Shown: piece by piece, positions 1-14,678 of the stretch
How the letters are laid out: the number at the start of each line of letters is the position of its first letter
Numbering within the stretch: the stretch's first letter is position 1
Assembly (NCBI GenBank): GCA_949152475.1
Contig: OX424560.1
Location: 20,213,106-20,277,105 of the forward strand
DNA: 64,000 nt
Source of the DNA: Terebella lapidaria
Taxonomy: Eukaryota; Annelida; Polychaeta; Terebellida; Terebellidae
Reading direction: 5' to 3'
Program-made: the position numbers and the translations under genes
Notes under the pieces: generated by a model
What the model was told of the DNA's origin: nothing
Seen by the model: the letters and a program-made list of their open reading frames with translations, nothing else
Database searches by the model: none

Positions 1-420
1 GGGCGGGAGACGTTTGATCTCGAAACGTTATATGAGCTATTGCTTTATATGACTGTATCGTCATGGTAAATCTGACTTCTCATATTTTATCATGTTTTAC
101 ATTTATGTTTCTCAAAAATCGTCACTAAACCATTTGTAGAAAAACAAACCAGTATTAAATTTATTGGTTAAACTAACTATTGTTAATCGTTTCATGTAAA
201 GAACTTATATTTTAAATCACACCATGATTATACATATAATACAAATTGTATAATAATGTTCTCAAATAGATCAGGTTTTTTCTTGTTCCACTAGCGATGT
301 CGTGAAGAAACATGTACATGTGTAACTAGACGCTTTCCGACCACATGAATGTATCCCCCGATGCCTTTTTATTCATATAATCCAAAAATATGTCCAGACA
401 AAATATCACTATCTAGTCAG
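1..420 (+). repeat. Partial copy of A module (A0), cut by the window edge
   Basis: The first bases (GGGCGGGAG) and the following 400 bases match, with heavy divergence, the stretch starting at 5318 and the one starting near 1636. The clearest shared stretch is the TTTTCTTGTTCMACT block near 285, also present near 5660. No ORF of note. It is the third copy of the right part of module A, so the A-E array probably continues upstream of the window. Confidence 0.5.
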
Positions 421-519
421 TGTTTTTCACTAATGCCAGTAATACATGTTTCAGAACTCAACGGTATTTATTGTATGTAGTGATATTCTTATTTCGTTTA
501 CCTATTATTTCTCACCTAA

Positions 520-837
520 TAGACGTGGAATCAATACCCAGTATTAAGTATTCCGAGCAAACAAAACAGGGTCCGTTATCCAATCTCATAGTCCGGGGAC
601 AGAAAGTCATATCAGGCATACGAAGTGAGAGAAAACAAAACTGACAGGGAAACTCATGAACCCCAAAAAATGGCCATTAGGAGGTGAAATCAGGTGTTCC
701 GGAAAGAGTGAACATTTCCTGCCCCACTAGTGGCACCCGTCATGAATTTCCCAAAATTAACATGAAAATAGATCTAGTTGCATGGCAGACATGGATTTGG
801 TGTATTTATCAACCAGATCATGATGACGTCCATAGAA
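520..837 (-). mobile_element. Penelope-like element 3'-end fragment (P1)
   Basis: This segment is nearly identical to 59606-59924, which is the 3' untranslated end plus the last codons of the PLE ORF at 59839-61560. It lies in the same orientation (PLE sense is the minus strand). It begins at the same TAGACGTGG end as the other two copies, so that point is the natural 3' terminus of the element. The 5' edge at about 837 is a truncation point, as usual for target-primed retroelements. Bases 421-519 and 838-1129 hold nothing I recognise. Confidence 0.85.
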
Positions 838-1129
838 CTAATATTTCCTTAAAGAGCTGTTCACGACACTGTGATTAACATTGTGAATTCTGATTGGTAG
901 CCCACCATTACCGATGATTTCAGTGTCCACATCAGCCATGAATACATTTTATTATGTTGTAATACACGCTAGAAAACGTCTTTTTTTGTTATTGAGAACA
1001 TTTAACAACAGAACCTGAAAATACATTTTGGCAAAATTGTGCTTAAAAACGTGATGCACTAGGTTTTGCATCAATGACCTAACAAGTGACTAAGTTGCTA
1101 GATACAGTCACACTGTGTGTTAGTAACAA

Positions 1130-4100
1130 TGCAGGAGATATGAAAAGAAACATTTGCAAATGTTTCATAAAAAAAACTCAGCATCTATGCATTGTGTTTA
1201 TATCCAATGAGAATATGTTTAGGATTCCATCGTTGTTTGATATCGGAAATGCTTGAAAAATCTCACATAGCAGGACTCGTCTGTTGACCTTTCTGCTTTG
1301 TTATTGCGGTGTGACTAATGTCTTAGGGCCTCTTAGGCATTCCACGATTACATCACCCGGCCATTAAAACAAAACTGCGAGCCATAAATCCACAAGGTGC
1401 TGTTTCGCCGCGGGTGGTGAAAATTATGTGTCATTTCCCAATTTTGCCTGCCATTATTGTTACTAATTTTTCGGGCTGGGTGTCTAACTCCCACTGCGAT
1501 ATATGAACATACCTGACTGCCTTTCAGTACGGAATACACTGGAAAGGTGTATTCAATCTCTTGTGTAGCAGTGGTGGACAACAATGTTAACAATGTTCCT
1601 ATGTACGTAAACGATCAGGGAAATCACCGATATATGCCAGTGGGTGGGGCAATATATTTGTGTGATTGGGAGAAGACACAGAAAATCTCGATTTATATGG
1701 CTATATATCATCGTTGTAAATTTAAATTCGCATATTTTGCAAGTATGCTTTTGCAACATGGTCACCAGAGAGTTTTCCTGAAAAAACAAAATGGGGTATC
1801 TTATATTTTGTAAACCCATAGTTGTCAATCGTTCATGTGAAATCTCCACATCTTTATTATACACATAATTTATGATACTGGTATGATATAAAACTAACGA
1901 GTTTTTCTCTAATGGCGGAATATGTAATTAGTACTGAGTGATAATATTTCAAATATGTTATATGATTCCTGTGACCATTACCAAAGAATACAGTGAAGCT
2001 AAATCCAGTCCAAATACTCAGAGGAGACAGTAGTTGTCAAAATAGTTTTGACAGAAATCTTCAAAAGAGTTTGATCCTAGGAATGCAATCATGAGTGAAT
2101 GTGCGGATGTGAAACCTACTTAACCTCATCAAACTCGCCAAAGGTGCTGTTCTCTGTGTCACACAACGCACAAACTTTCCAAGAATGACCATGGTAAAAG
2201 TATGTACCACCCACTACCACATCTGATACCAATAAGGCAGCCATTACACATTTAGCTCACGTTTCAGACAAATTCAGTGATCGACGATCTCAATCAAAGC
2301 CTAATACTTTTGTCGCTTTTGTTTTCACCTCGAGTTTATCTCCAGACGCTTGGGAATCATTACCCGGGAAATTCCTTTAGCAAGGCAAGCTGCCTTTATT
2401 GATTTGAGCCAGCGGCTATCTAGGACACAGGATCTAGGTATAAGACGTCGACAGGGATCTGATAACAAATTATTGGTGAACCCGCAACTTGGCACGTGGC
2501 AATACATGCCACTGTCAATATAAAACTAGCAACATCCTTAGTAAAATATTCTTCTCGGGTTAAAACAAGATCACATCCTGTGGTTTCATGGCGTGACTAT
2601 CGGCAATACGGTAATAAAAAGCCATAAAATATAATTGGCTATTCCCATTCAAACGTTTATTCTCCTCTGATTCCATACCAACATCATGACCACAAAGTGT
2701 CAGCGATATCACATTCGATAACATATTTGGTCAAATTCACTTCTGGATATTGCCTTAAGGTATGAGTCGCGTCAAATATTTATATCGGATCCAGCCTATC
2801 AGACATGAATTTTGAATTCCTGATTTGCTCAATTTTAACCTATGTTATGTGAGCTCTTGGTATCTTATACATAAGCATATATATCAAACATTATCAAATG
2901 AGTTTCAGCCAAAGATCCGAGCAATGGTTAAGATATCTAGATTCTGGAAAAGTGGTTGTAATCTGTGAACTTGATTAGAAACTGATAACAGCAATCAACC
3001 ATGGGCGACAACACAGCAGTGAATAAATATTAAAATCAATAGAAAGCTGAACTTCGCAATGTGTTTATCTACCTTTCTTAATGTGCATTGGTTCCATGTT
3101 TATCGCAATGAGCCTCAGTGTTTTACAATAACGTTCCTTCAAATTTTCATATGAGTGGCAGTTGAATATTTTGAATTTGAATTAATAAATGTAACACTCA
3201 TGACAATGAAGAATTACGAAAAAAAAATAGCATAACAATCGTTGTTGATGAATTTAGGGCCATTCTCAAACAAACAAGAATATGTTATATATATTATATA
3301 CTACCAGTATACACTGGTAGCATTTAAAGCTTTTACCGGTATTTTGTTTAAGCCGCCCTGATGTTTCAATGTACTGTTCTTCCTAGGGCAAAACCTGACA
3401 GTACGTTCAAAGCAGTAATGTTTCAATGTCGGTTTGCTTTAACCTAATCTTGATATTTATCACGTTTCATCCTCTTCATGACACGATCACTAAATATGTT
3501 CATTTTTTCCACATTCAACAACACATGTGAGAGGCCACTTCTGGAGCAATGACTAAACTTTCACCACCTAGACATATATTACGCAAATGCATGAAGCACT
3601 GGAAACATGATACATGTATGTCCCTGTAACGTTTCACTGTGCTTTGATAAGGTACTTCGATGAGGTGTGTGTAGTTCCATCGAGTGCTCTATATTAGGTC
3701 TATTCATCTGGGTATATTGTATTTATTTGAACACAAAATACTAGATGGTAATACATGGTTACTCAATACAAGATTATATAATACCACGTGGTATAACATA
3801 ATACAAAACCATATCCGACTTGTATCAAGCTGGATATGTATGTATCATGTTTTGCATGTGTTGACAATTACAGTACATTCTTATTACTTGTACACAGTGT
3901 GCATTTTACAAAGTGTGCATTGTTTTTTAGCAGCCTCATATTTGGGATGTTCTTCCTGAGGCACACATTGCACAATATGCTGTACGGAGTGAACAAAGCC
4001 AAGTCCGTTCTCCAATCTCAAATTCCAGGCTCAGGCAAAATCGATAAAATGGTATGGAAATTTATGAACATCCATTATAAGGCCTTAGGCCAACATGACC

Positions 4101-4420
4101 GCCTATAATCTCTGGACATAGAATAGTGAGGTGCAACTTCAGGGTCAGTGGCTAATGATGTAACGCCACAATGAAAGTTGGAGATGTATTGACGTGATAT
4201 GTAACAGGAATGCTTCTCCGACAATTCGCATATGAATTGAATAAATTATCTGGCTAAAAAATCACCAAATAGGTAAAGCAATGTATCCACACCACATTGA
4301 GGCAAATCCGAACACCACACGTAGTTTTGTCATTCAAATGTCAAACGAAATCTCAAAACCACGAAAAGCATTGACTATGGAAGCATTGTCACGCAATCGA
4401 CTTCCGGATGGAATAACTAT
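1130..4420 (+). repeat. Diverged segmental repeat, A-E unit copy 1
   Basis: Non-coding unit. Module A (about 1130-2720) matches 4815-6500, for example the GGAGATATGA start, the ACTGCGAGCC block at 1373 and 5032, and the block at 2260-2520 matching 6050-6300. Module E (about 3684-4420) matches 8100-8760, for example CCTGAGGCA at 3955 and 8128. All short ORFs here are unsupported. The stretch 2720-3680 shows nothing beyond AT-rich sequence. The high divergence argues for an old duplication. Confidence 0.6.
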
Positions 4421-4814
4421 ATCTGACTATATCTGGTATATGTATTAGTGTATTAGCAACCGTATATTCTCGTGCCGTCAAACGGATTTATATTCAGGGT
4501 TCTGAACATGTACATCAACTGGATGGATGGCTGTAATTTCCGAAACACTTCATGCATATTCCTTGATGAGCCTTCCAATACAAGTGCCTTCAGAAAAGGG
4601 CAAAAAAGTGAAATACAGAAAGATGAAACAGTCACAATATTGTGAACAAAGGTTCACAAAGGTCATGAAAAGAGGGTACCCCATCCAAACACACCAGTAC
4701 ATATGACCAATTGTTCATATGTAACTACTACTTATTGAATAAGTTATTGTATACAGGCATGCATTTTCGAATACAAACTGTATGTCAGGAAATTGTGTTT
4801 CATGTATAGTACTA

Positions 4815-7800
4815 CACAACGTAGGAGATATGACAAGTGACATATGCAATTGTTTCACACGAAATTTGGCATCAATGCACAGTGGTTATACCTAACGAGG
4901 GTAACTTGTTTGATATTGGAACTGCTAGAAAAATCTCACATACGGGACTCTGTGGAACTTTCCGTTTTTGTCAGTGCTGTATGACTAATGGCTTAGGAAT
5001 TAGAGGATTACATCACTTGCTATTGAAGTACAACTGCGAGCCGTAAACCCCCAAGGTGCTGTTCCACCCTGAGTGGTGAAACTCAGATGTAATTTTCCAA
5101 TTTTGGCTGCCATTATTATCTCTGTGGATTTCACATAGGATGCCACGAATTCCTCATGTGGGGTGCCAACCTCCTACCGGACTATATGAACATACCTATC
5201 CGCCTTTTATCCCATAGCACCCTGGAAAGATCTATTACATTTCTCGCATGGCAGTGGTGGGCACCTATGTTGGTTATGCACGTAAAATACCAAGGAAAGT
5301 GATGGATATATGCCAGAGGGGCGGGAGACAACAATGGTTGTGGAGAAGGTATAGGACATCCCGATTTACATATATAACTGTATATCGCCAATGCAAATCA
5401 GGTTTCTCGTGTGTTTTCATATTTTGCATTTATGCTTTTCCAGAAACACAAATGTCACGAAACGGTTCGTCTGAAACAGAAATCGTGGCAATATTTGTGA
5501 AGTAAACGTTTTATAATAATAGTTTATTCAACACCATTTAAATTTTTTTTAGTGATATTGTCGAGTGTTACTCATTATTGCTGAGTGTTCATGCAAAATC
5601 TTATGAACAATATTTTAATTATACACATATAAAACTGGTAAAATATACATCTGATTATTTTCTTGTTCAACTGGTGAATGTCACGAACAAACAAGTCTAG
5701 GTAACACTGAGTGGTGATATCTCGGATTGGATAAATCAGAATACATAATAATGCACCCATTACCAATGAAGACAATTTAGCTAAATCCGGTCAAATTACT
5801 AAGAGCTCACTGTAGGCCCTACTATACTGTCTTCCTCCAGATTACATGTTTGATGTGATCAGTGGCACGATTTGATCGCAGGAATGTAATCATGATTCAA
5901 TGTGCGAACGTCAAACCCACTCAACCTCATCAAACTCGTCAATGGTGCTGCTCCCTGTTTCACACAATACACGAATATCCCTAAAATAACCATGATAAAA
6001 TAGCATCACACCCACTAGTGACATACAATATTAGTACTGCTGCGATTACACATTTAGCTCACGTTTCAGACAAATTCAGTGATCGACGATCTCTATCAAA
6101 GCTTAGTACTCGTGTCGCTTTTGTTTTCGCCTCCAATTTATCTCCAGACACTGGGGAATCATTACGCGGGAAATTCCCTTAGCAAGGCAAGCCGCCTTTA
6201 TTTGTTTGACCTGGCGGTTATCTAGGACATTCGAACTAGGTGTAAGACATCGGCAGAAATCTGATTACCAACTGTCTGTGAACCCACGACCTGGCAACAG
6301 ACACAACATACAACAACCTCCAGTATAACCTATTTCTAAAAACATATGATGAGATTTCATGGCGTGATTATCGGAAATTCAGAATTGAAAGCCATGAAAT
6401 ATGATTGGCAATCCCCATTCAAACGTTCATTCGCCTCTGATTCTGTACCAGCATCACGACCATAAAGTGTCAGTGCTATCACATCCGATAATATATTATA
6501 GTCTATTATACTTCCTTATTACCCAATATGAGTCATACCATTCAAAAATCCGTGCTGAGAAAACAGCAGTGAATTAATGTCAGAATTAGTAGAAAATAGT
6601 CATGCAGTGGCTATTATCAGAGTTCTAATTATGTGTAGCATAAAAGCCATAAATATAATAAGTATTAAACTTATTGCATGTTCCTCAAACTTGCAATTGA
6701 ATATCTATGTGAATAGCAACACTTAGATATTTTCCTAGTATTCATATTGTTTGGACAAAATTCATTGTTTCATAATGTGACAAAGCTGGCACAGTATAAC
6801 TTAATGTGTTACCGTTTTCACCTTGTTTAGTTCTCGGCCACATGAAATAAGACTTAGTCCAAGAATGATCACTGGATATAAATAATTTTAGGTGGAAGGA
6901 TAAGGTCCATCGCTATTTAAATATGGGATCAGTTTGCAAGAATACTTGTACAGCATGACAAATATTTTGTTAAGGCCATTATTTTTTGATTGATTGTTTT
7001 ACAAACCCGTCGACTCTACATAAAATCGGCCGATAAGAGATCAATTCAGCAGTGCCTCTTTATATTTTTATTTTACCCACCGACTGGAAAAAATGCACGG
7101 ATAAAAATATGCAGCATCATAATTCTTTGCCTTCATGGTTATGCGAAGGAATAATCTCTTGTCAGCAATTCAAAACGATTATATGTATGTCTGTCTGCCT
7201 GTGCTTTCGACTATGGTTTTGCTACAATGACTTGCTCATATTTCTTTCCAGATATCACGGATATGTCCTGTTTGAATATAACTGATGATCCATATATTTA
7301 GATTATTCAAGGGTGCAATATTCGAGTATCATTTCTTTGTGTACTTTTATAGGTAGATCTTCAGAATATGAGCCCGTATGTATTATGTAACTTTTACATT
7401 TAAATTTTCAAAGAATTTTGGCAGCCATTTTGAACTAAAAATTTGGTCTTCCAACTGTCAGTCATCATGGCCACATTGTCTCATTGTCATGTGGTATACT
7501 AGTAGTCACAAGGTGCAGCACTGCAGCAGTTTTCTGAATCGTCTAGACCTGTGGCATGTACGTGAAATATTAAAATGAACCAGGAAAAGAAATGTGATCA
7601 GATTTTTGTTGTTTTTGATAAAAATAACAAACTGCATATCGTTTTCCCGATATTAATTTCGACAAATAGACGAGTTGAATTTCGATATTTTACTCACTAT
7701 CACCCAAATACATTCATTGAAGTCAAGCTGAAAATTTGGTAAACCATGTCTTAGCTTGGTTGTGACAGAAATGAATTGTGAAGAAAAAACCCTTTTTCCA

Positions 7801-8760
7801 TCTCTATACTCATACTAAAGCTGAGTTTTGACTCTATGTGTTTATGCCCAGCGGTATTTCTGGGCCGCCTAAACGCACATGTGAGTCCAATGCGCACAAG
7901 CACGCTGGTAAATGAAAGTGTAAGAAATTACCAATTATTCACTGCTGCATTTTTTTTATTAGCCCGACTACACATTTTCAGTAACTATTATTTTTATTCC
8001 TTCCTACCGACCGACTTAAAATATTAAAAGCAAAAAAGTTCGTAAAACAATTAATTAGAAAACGATGGCCTAATGCAATGGGCAATTTTTATCCTTTCCC
8101 AAGTTTAGAATACTGGACGCACCATCCTGAGGCAGAACATGACACAATATTTGTAAATGCGATTACGTTCAGATCTTGATTTGCTTGTGGCCAGGATATA
8201 TACCAAATTTGATCCTGATTCTAACAAAACGATTGCTAACAGGTCCATTGCCCCACATTCTATAAGACCCGTAATTTGCGTTATCTCGTATTATATCTGG
8301 ATAGAGAATAATGAGTGACCACCTCAGGGGCATTTGCTATACATGTAACGTCAATATGAATTATATTTGGAGATATAGTTATATTGGATATAAATTTAGG
8401 TATTTCGATATGTAAAGGGATTCCTACTTGGTCAAATTTATTCCAAAATAATAATCATTCAAAATTCTTCATGGACCAACCAAATCTAAATCAATAATCA
8501 TTCGAAAAATTTTCATCGACCAGCATATAAAGATATGACATATGAAATGTGGAAAGCGTAGTACTAATAAATAATGTTCCAGATTACTTGTAATGTAATT
8601 TACCCACATCGAGGCAAAATCAAACACTGCATGTACATTTGTAATTTAATGTCAAACAAAGAAATTGCCATGGTTCATTTGGTATGTACATCGATGTTAC
8701 GTGTCTTGACGTGTTGATGGTTGTGACCTATTGCTATTACTCGATGGTTTTATTGTCTTC
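4815..8760 (+). repeat. Diverged segmental repeat, A-E unit copy 2
   Basis: Second copy of the A-E unit, offset from copy 1 by about 3.7 kb in A and 4.2 kb in E. Minus-strand counterparts occur at 51260-50730 (A) and 50480-50190 plus 47890-47800 (E). No protein of note is encoded. The E part holds the site (TTGTAATGTAATT near 8588) that corresponds to the empty target site of the transposon inserted at 47891-50110. 6500-8100 is AT-rich with no recognisable feature. Confidence 0.6.
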
Positions 8761-9214
8761 TTACAGATTTTTCCAGGAACCAACAAATAAAAGTACAATA
8801 AATGTAAATACTATTCGTGGTGGGTCGAAGCATTCCCCTTTTCTACAATAACAGTTAGTGCCACTGAGTTACGGCAGAACAGTAACATAATGCTCAGCCA
8901 AGGTATTGGTCATATTATTTTAATTTTTGATTGCGTTTATTTCTCGTTATTTCAAAAGTTATTCTATAGGATTCAACAACATACAGGACAGAATGTACAT
9001 AGTCTGTGTCTGATCTAACCCAACAATGTACATACTGTACTGATACAGATGGCTCCCTAAATGCCCATGAAATCTGTGGGACACACTCAGTTATATAATT
9101 GGATTCATGAGAGGGTACACTACGACAAGTATCATACAGATCAGACTTATAAAATAGAAAGAATTGCAAGTTATTCAGTTGCGGCCCAGAAATGTCATGC
9201 AACTACTATTGTGG
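8761..9214. other. No recognisable feature
   Basis: AT-rich spacer between E copy 2 and the first B module. The short ORFs on both strands overlap each other and show no domain, so I do not call them genes. Confidence 0.5.
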
Positions 9215-9810
9215 CTACACTTCCAAGATTAAGTTGTTGCCCATGCAATGTGTATTGAATCCTATGGCTTGCCATTTCTGTGGCAGTGTTTCAATCACAT
9301 ACCAACCCTGAACGACCGGTAACCACATAAATGGAACTGTCAAAAAGCAAGCATAACACAACACAGAAGACAGTTTGCTGAGTATTATGCGTTTAGGAAT
9401 AGTGGAACAGAGAAATAAAATTTTCTGCAAGACATTTTCAAAACCCGGTGTGGGGTATAATAATAAATATTGCACTCAGTGACTATCCGTTTGGTGGTAA
9501 AGGTCACGTCTCAGTTGCATGTTAACAGCTGTTCGTAGATCATCAAATATAGAATAAAGATTTTATCTCCCAAGAGGCCCATACCAGGGAACGTTGATGG
9601 GACCAGATGGGAACAATGGTATAAACATTAACTGAAATTAGTTTGCCATCTGACCTCTCACTCGGTTAAGGTATTGACTCTGGCGTGATTAAGTTGGGGC
9701 ATTCATCAGGAGACCGCTTTTTGACCTCTACATCCATAGGGCGAGGCACATAAATCACTCGTGCATCGTTCATTTGAATATGTGTGCTTTGACCACATCA
9801 TACATCAACT
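9215..9810 (+). repeat. B module, copy 1
   Basis: Contains the B core GCACTCAGTGACTATC at 9474 followed by GGTCACGTCTCAGTTGCA. The core recurs at 12867 and 19053 on the plus strand and, reversed, near 47440, 45715 and 58840. The segment before it (9240-9470) matches 47460-47620 and 58860-58990 in reverse. Non-coding. Confidence 0.6.
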
Positions 9811-12779
9811 AACCATTCCACTTATGTTGCCTTATAAATGACTTTCGGCTTTTTTGATGGGACTTGGACGTGATTTGCATGTTGGTAATTTACGGATTGT
9901 GAGTTAAATAGTTGGTAACCATAGAATCAACTACTAGCAATGGTGTAAAAGGTCGCAGCGAACATTGTATCAAAGTATCTGAAGAACAGCTATTCTAATA
10001 CGAGATACACGTAAGATTCTCCTACTGATATAAGGCACAGAATTGTCATGTTGAATAATGAACAATACATGCGCGGGCCTCATGTTCCAATACTGACGTA
10101 CAAATGATTCAAGAAGGTGCACGTTATGATAATAGGCCCTCGCCAAATGTTGGTATAGCAGCCACGTAGTGATGTGGAAAGTCACACCATTTTCATAGCA
10201 TGGACCCCCCCCCCCAACCTCCTATGCGCGACACCAGTCTTCAGTTATGTTTTATTTTGACCGATTCATAAATATTTCGTCAGTAGAGCTATTTCATTGA
10301 CTGCACAAATAAATAGGTCCACGAAGTAAAATAGTGGATAACATAATACAATGGAAATGAACATCTCTCTAGATGTCACTCCAGTCCACATGAAACGACG
10401 TTTCACTTTGGTAATTAGCGGCTTCATAATTATCTTTATTCATTCCAGAGTAAGTATTCTTGATTCGAAATCAAATCAGGTAAACAAAAAAGAACAAACC
10501 GAATTTGTTGTTCATCATTGGAGCATACATATGTGGATACATGGCATGTGCTTTCCATCTCGGCCCAGGATGTTTTTAATCTTTGGCACGGCTCGCTCGT
10601 GTTCTTAGCAACAAACTTTTATAGAACGATCGCAAAAACCAATTTAACGATCCACTTTTTCTTCAGAAGTACTTGTTTCAAGTGTGACATAGTTCCCAAA
10701 TATGACACATATTTAAAAAAAATATCCAACTGAGTTCATGAAACGTTGCGAGCATTTAATAAGGTGACAAATATATATTTATAATCTACATTCACGACCA
10801 ATTTTCTCATGCTAATATCACATATTATTCCGCAATGAAACCTATAAAAATAAACAACAGAACAAACATATTACTGTTCTTGTTTTTCCTATCATGGGCA
10901 AGATGAAAACCCAGATTATCACACGAAAATGTTCCTGCTACCAAGATCAACTTCTTGAATAGTGATGGCAGGATCAATGTTGGCAACATTTCTTGTAAAG
11001 GGAGGGAGACAGGCCATTTTGACGATATGAAGGAAACTGCTGTACATTTTGTTGATATAGACCTGCAGTCGGATGTCATACGGTGAATTATATGCCCTCC
11101 TCTGGTTTCATTACATTGGTCCCTGTAAACAAGACTTGATATTTGGATATGAAGAAAAAGTATTTATGAACAGAAAAGTTTTATTCAGAGTGGTCTTATC
11201 TTACAGGGGCCACTGTATATATGGACAAAATCACGCCAAGATAAATTATCAAACATTATATGCTTGGTAGATTTTTAGATAGAATAAACCAATCGGACTC
11301 GACTCACATACATTACAATTGTGCAACTTGATCAAAGCTCTTTTAGTCATAAATAAGGAGAATAGCATTTACGGAGAGATAGAGACTTTGCAGTCAGAGT
11401 TGTTGGTAACTGACTTCCTATATACACATATTCGTATCTGATGTTCCCAGATCATCACGGAGGAGGGAGGTATACCTTCACAGTGTCTTACTTCATTCCT
11501 TGGAGAATTTCCAAATCTCCAGAAGACAAATACATGTGTATCAAAATGTTACTCCATGGAAGCACCGGTATACACATACCCCAAATTTAGCTTGATCACT
11601 CACACTGCAACTGGTACCTAGGAAATGATTTAATATCCGTCTTTTATCGACATAAATACTGTATATTTTATATTAGAAGACCAGGATAAGAACTAATAAA
11701 TCATTCTCGTCATCATCCATGTATTGGGTGTCCAGTATACCCATTATAATTATCCAATAGACCTTGACTTAATATGATGATTTCTCAGCTTCTACCTGTG
11801 TTCTAGCTTCGAGTTTGCATCCCAACATGTTGTTCTTCTTTGCATCTACAAGCAACATGCTGACTATTTAGACATATGTGTATGAACGTATGCAAATAAT
11901 AATAAATGAAAGAAAACGCAATTAATACCATTTTATTCTGGATTATTACAAACCATTTCAGTTTAGAAGGAATCACATGGTAACACAATTTTTGTCCAGA
12001 GTTGAATCGGAAGCTGTTAGCTTACCACATCTTCCAGCACAAACACAAAACAGACTACTCAAAAATCCAAAAGGACAAAAGTAGTCAATTGTCAGCCGTT
12101 TGTATAGACAAGAACTATGATATAAACCGTCTGCACATAACGTGAAATGATCGTGCTTCATCAAATGTCCATCATCTCTCACATATTGGCCCAGTTACCA
12201 CGCAATACTTTCTGCAGTGGTGCAGCAATGTACAATGCTGGACTGTCAACACTACGAATAGTAGTGTTAATAGACTCGAGTCAGACGATGAAGCACTATG
12301 CTTACTACAATGCTGAACAGTTCGAGAAAATGGTTTTCTCGTTCTTGTTTGAGCAGGCTATGTACGTCAGTGCTTTCTAGTAATAAAAATGCCAAACATA
12401 CGGTAATGTACAAAATTCTCTAGTACCGTCCCTCATGGAATGACTATTTTTGTCTAATTTCTAAGGCAGCAATCTCCAATTATTTTCCCATTCGATGATC
12501 AGCTGGTACCACCATAAACATTGACAGCTGGATCAAAATGATAGGCAAAAACATTCGCGAGATTATCATCACACTCAAGATCTTATGGAGCGACATCAGT
12601 GAAACGGTGTTTAGCTGTTTCAGCGGCTCATATATTTAGAGGTTATTTCAGATACACATCAATAAAAAAAAAGCCAGAATCAACAGAACTCAACTGTTCG
12701 GAATGTAATGATAAAATGGAACTGTTCGAAAAGGAAACATTGTACCAGAACGAGATGAGTTTTTATTGCTGTGCGCTAT
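9811..12779. other. Non-coding stretch without recognised features
   Basis: AT-rich sequence with small overlapping ORFs only, none with a recognisable domain or credible splice context. The one compositional oddity is an 11-base C run at 10205-10215. I see no repeat shared with the rest of the window here. Confidence 0.45.
10205..10215. repeat. Poly(C) run, 11 C
   Basis: Uninterrupted C homopolymer in AT-rich DNA, one of seven C or G runs of 11-18 bases in the window. Confidence 0.95.
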
Positions 12780-14660
12780 GGACGTTAGCAATAATTATGT
12801 AAGGAAACGAAATAGACTGCAAAACATTCGTTTATCCCCAAGTGGAGTGTAATGATAAACGTTGCACTTAGTGACTATTCGTGCAGTGGTTAAAGGTCAC
12901 GTCTTGTTTGCATGATATCAGCTGTCTTTGATCTTAGATCATCAAAGACAGCGCAAAGTTATTTTGTCTGATTCCAATCAAACGACGGTGGTCAATTTTT
13001 CCAAAGGCACATGCCAAGGAACGGTGTTCATAGAAACAATGACATAGGAATTCATTTACTCAAAACTGTCTGTTCGACAACATGCGAAAATGTTGGTCTG
13101 TAGACATAGACTTAATAATAATGTTTATCTGTGGGTCTCGATTACTTGAACATTCCCTAAACTTGGAAAGGAGTTCAACATTTATTCACGCCATAGCGAT
13201 GTCATGGTGGATCAAGTTGTGCAATTTTTTTTCAATAGTTGCTTGTGTGATCATGAAATTATTTGATTCTGAGATTTATTGTCTGATTGTTTCCATAGTT
13301 TTGCACGAAACAATTACGATGCAGTGATGCAGATATAAACAAAATATAGATAGTTCAAATTATTTACTGTACGGACGAAAGCCAAGATGTTTAATTTGAA
13401 CCATCTGTGCTGCCGATAATGACAATGGATACCGATACATGTTTTAGTTTATGTTACACGATTCTTTCACGTGGTGCATTTTTTATCGGTATGTTCTAAC
13501 TTCAATACAGGACCATCCGAGCGTATTTTGAGGGTATCTACTGGTGCCAAATCATCGAAAGTGTTTACTGTTCCAAAAATGGATTATGCTAGTGGTATCA
13601 ACATCACTATTTTAACCGAGATCGGAATGATGATCCGGATGGTTCTTGGTTGAATACATTACAGATGAATATGATGATTAGGACACTAAATAGGTACGTC
13701 AAATCCTCCTGTCTTAACCTGTAAATATTTGCTGACATATTGTACATATTGAACATCTACATTTCTACGTGTATATATTTTTTGCGTTGGTAAGCAAACG
13801 TCCGTATTTGTACCATTATATCAGTTGAAATCTGCAAAACGATTTGAATAACTTATCTTCCTTTCCATATGTGTTTATGAGGCACATGTAGAAGGAATTC
13901 ATTACTTTGAAACATAATTTCATGACAATGAGGAACTATTATTAGAAATGAATCATACCATGACAAAATTAATAAATCTACTGCGAAATATCAATCATTT
14001 CCACCTGAGTAACGTTTTAAAGGTTTGAAGTTACACACCGTGAAATTTATGATGGATCAGGGAAAATAATCAAGTTCCTTGAATGTAACAGCAATGCTGA
14101 TAACATTATCTCACATGCAGTAAAACAATACTGTTGAGAACGGGAAATTATCATGCACCGTTTAATCTCCATTAACTTTACAACCACCCACAAAATGCAT
14201 TGCTGGATGTAGCTGATCCATGGCATTGGAGGAACATAATACTGTGTGATAAAAGCGTCAATGTTATGGGTAACTTGATTATCGAATATAATATGGTATG
14301 TGAACTAGATTCAAGTGTGCATAATATTGTGAATACAATTTAGCGTTCACAGTCGTCTAAAAAATAGATGATATGCAATCATAATTATAATATATAGTAC
14401 CATCGATTTCATACTTTGTGACTCATTTCTAACTCAACAGGTCATTTGTCATTGAGACTTCATTGACTCATTTTCAGGCGCCAATATCCCACCCCTCATT
14501 CTGCCATAGTGATTATAAAAACAGATCACAAGATCTGGGACAAGAAAAAAAGCCCCAATTAACTTACAAAATAGACTGAACTTCACCACAAATTTCCACT
14601 CGTCGAACGGAGATAGCTGGATCAATGCTTGTGATATTTTTGATAACTTTCCTGCTATCA

Positions 14661-14678
14661 CCCCCCCCCCCCCCCCCC
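14661..14678. repeat. Poly(C) run, 18 C
   Basis: Uninterrupted C homopolymer within the F module. It is absent from the matching position of the second F copy. Confidence 0.95.
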
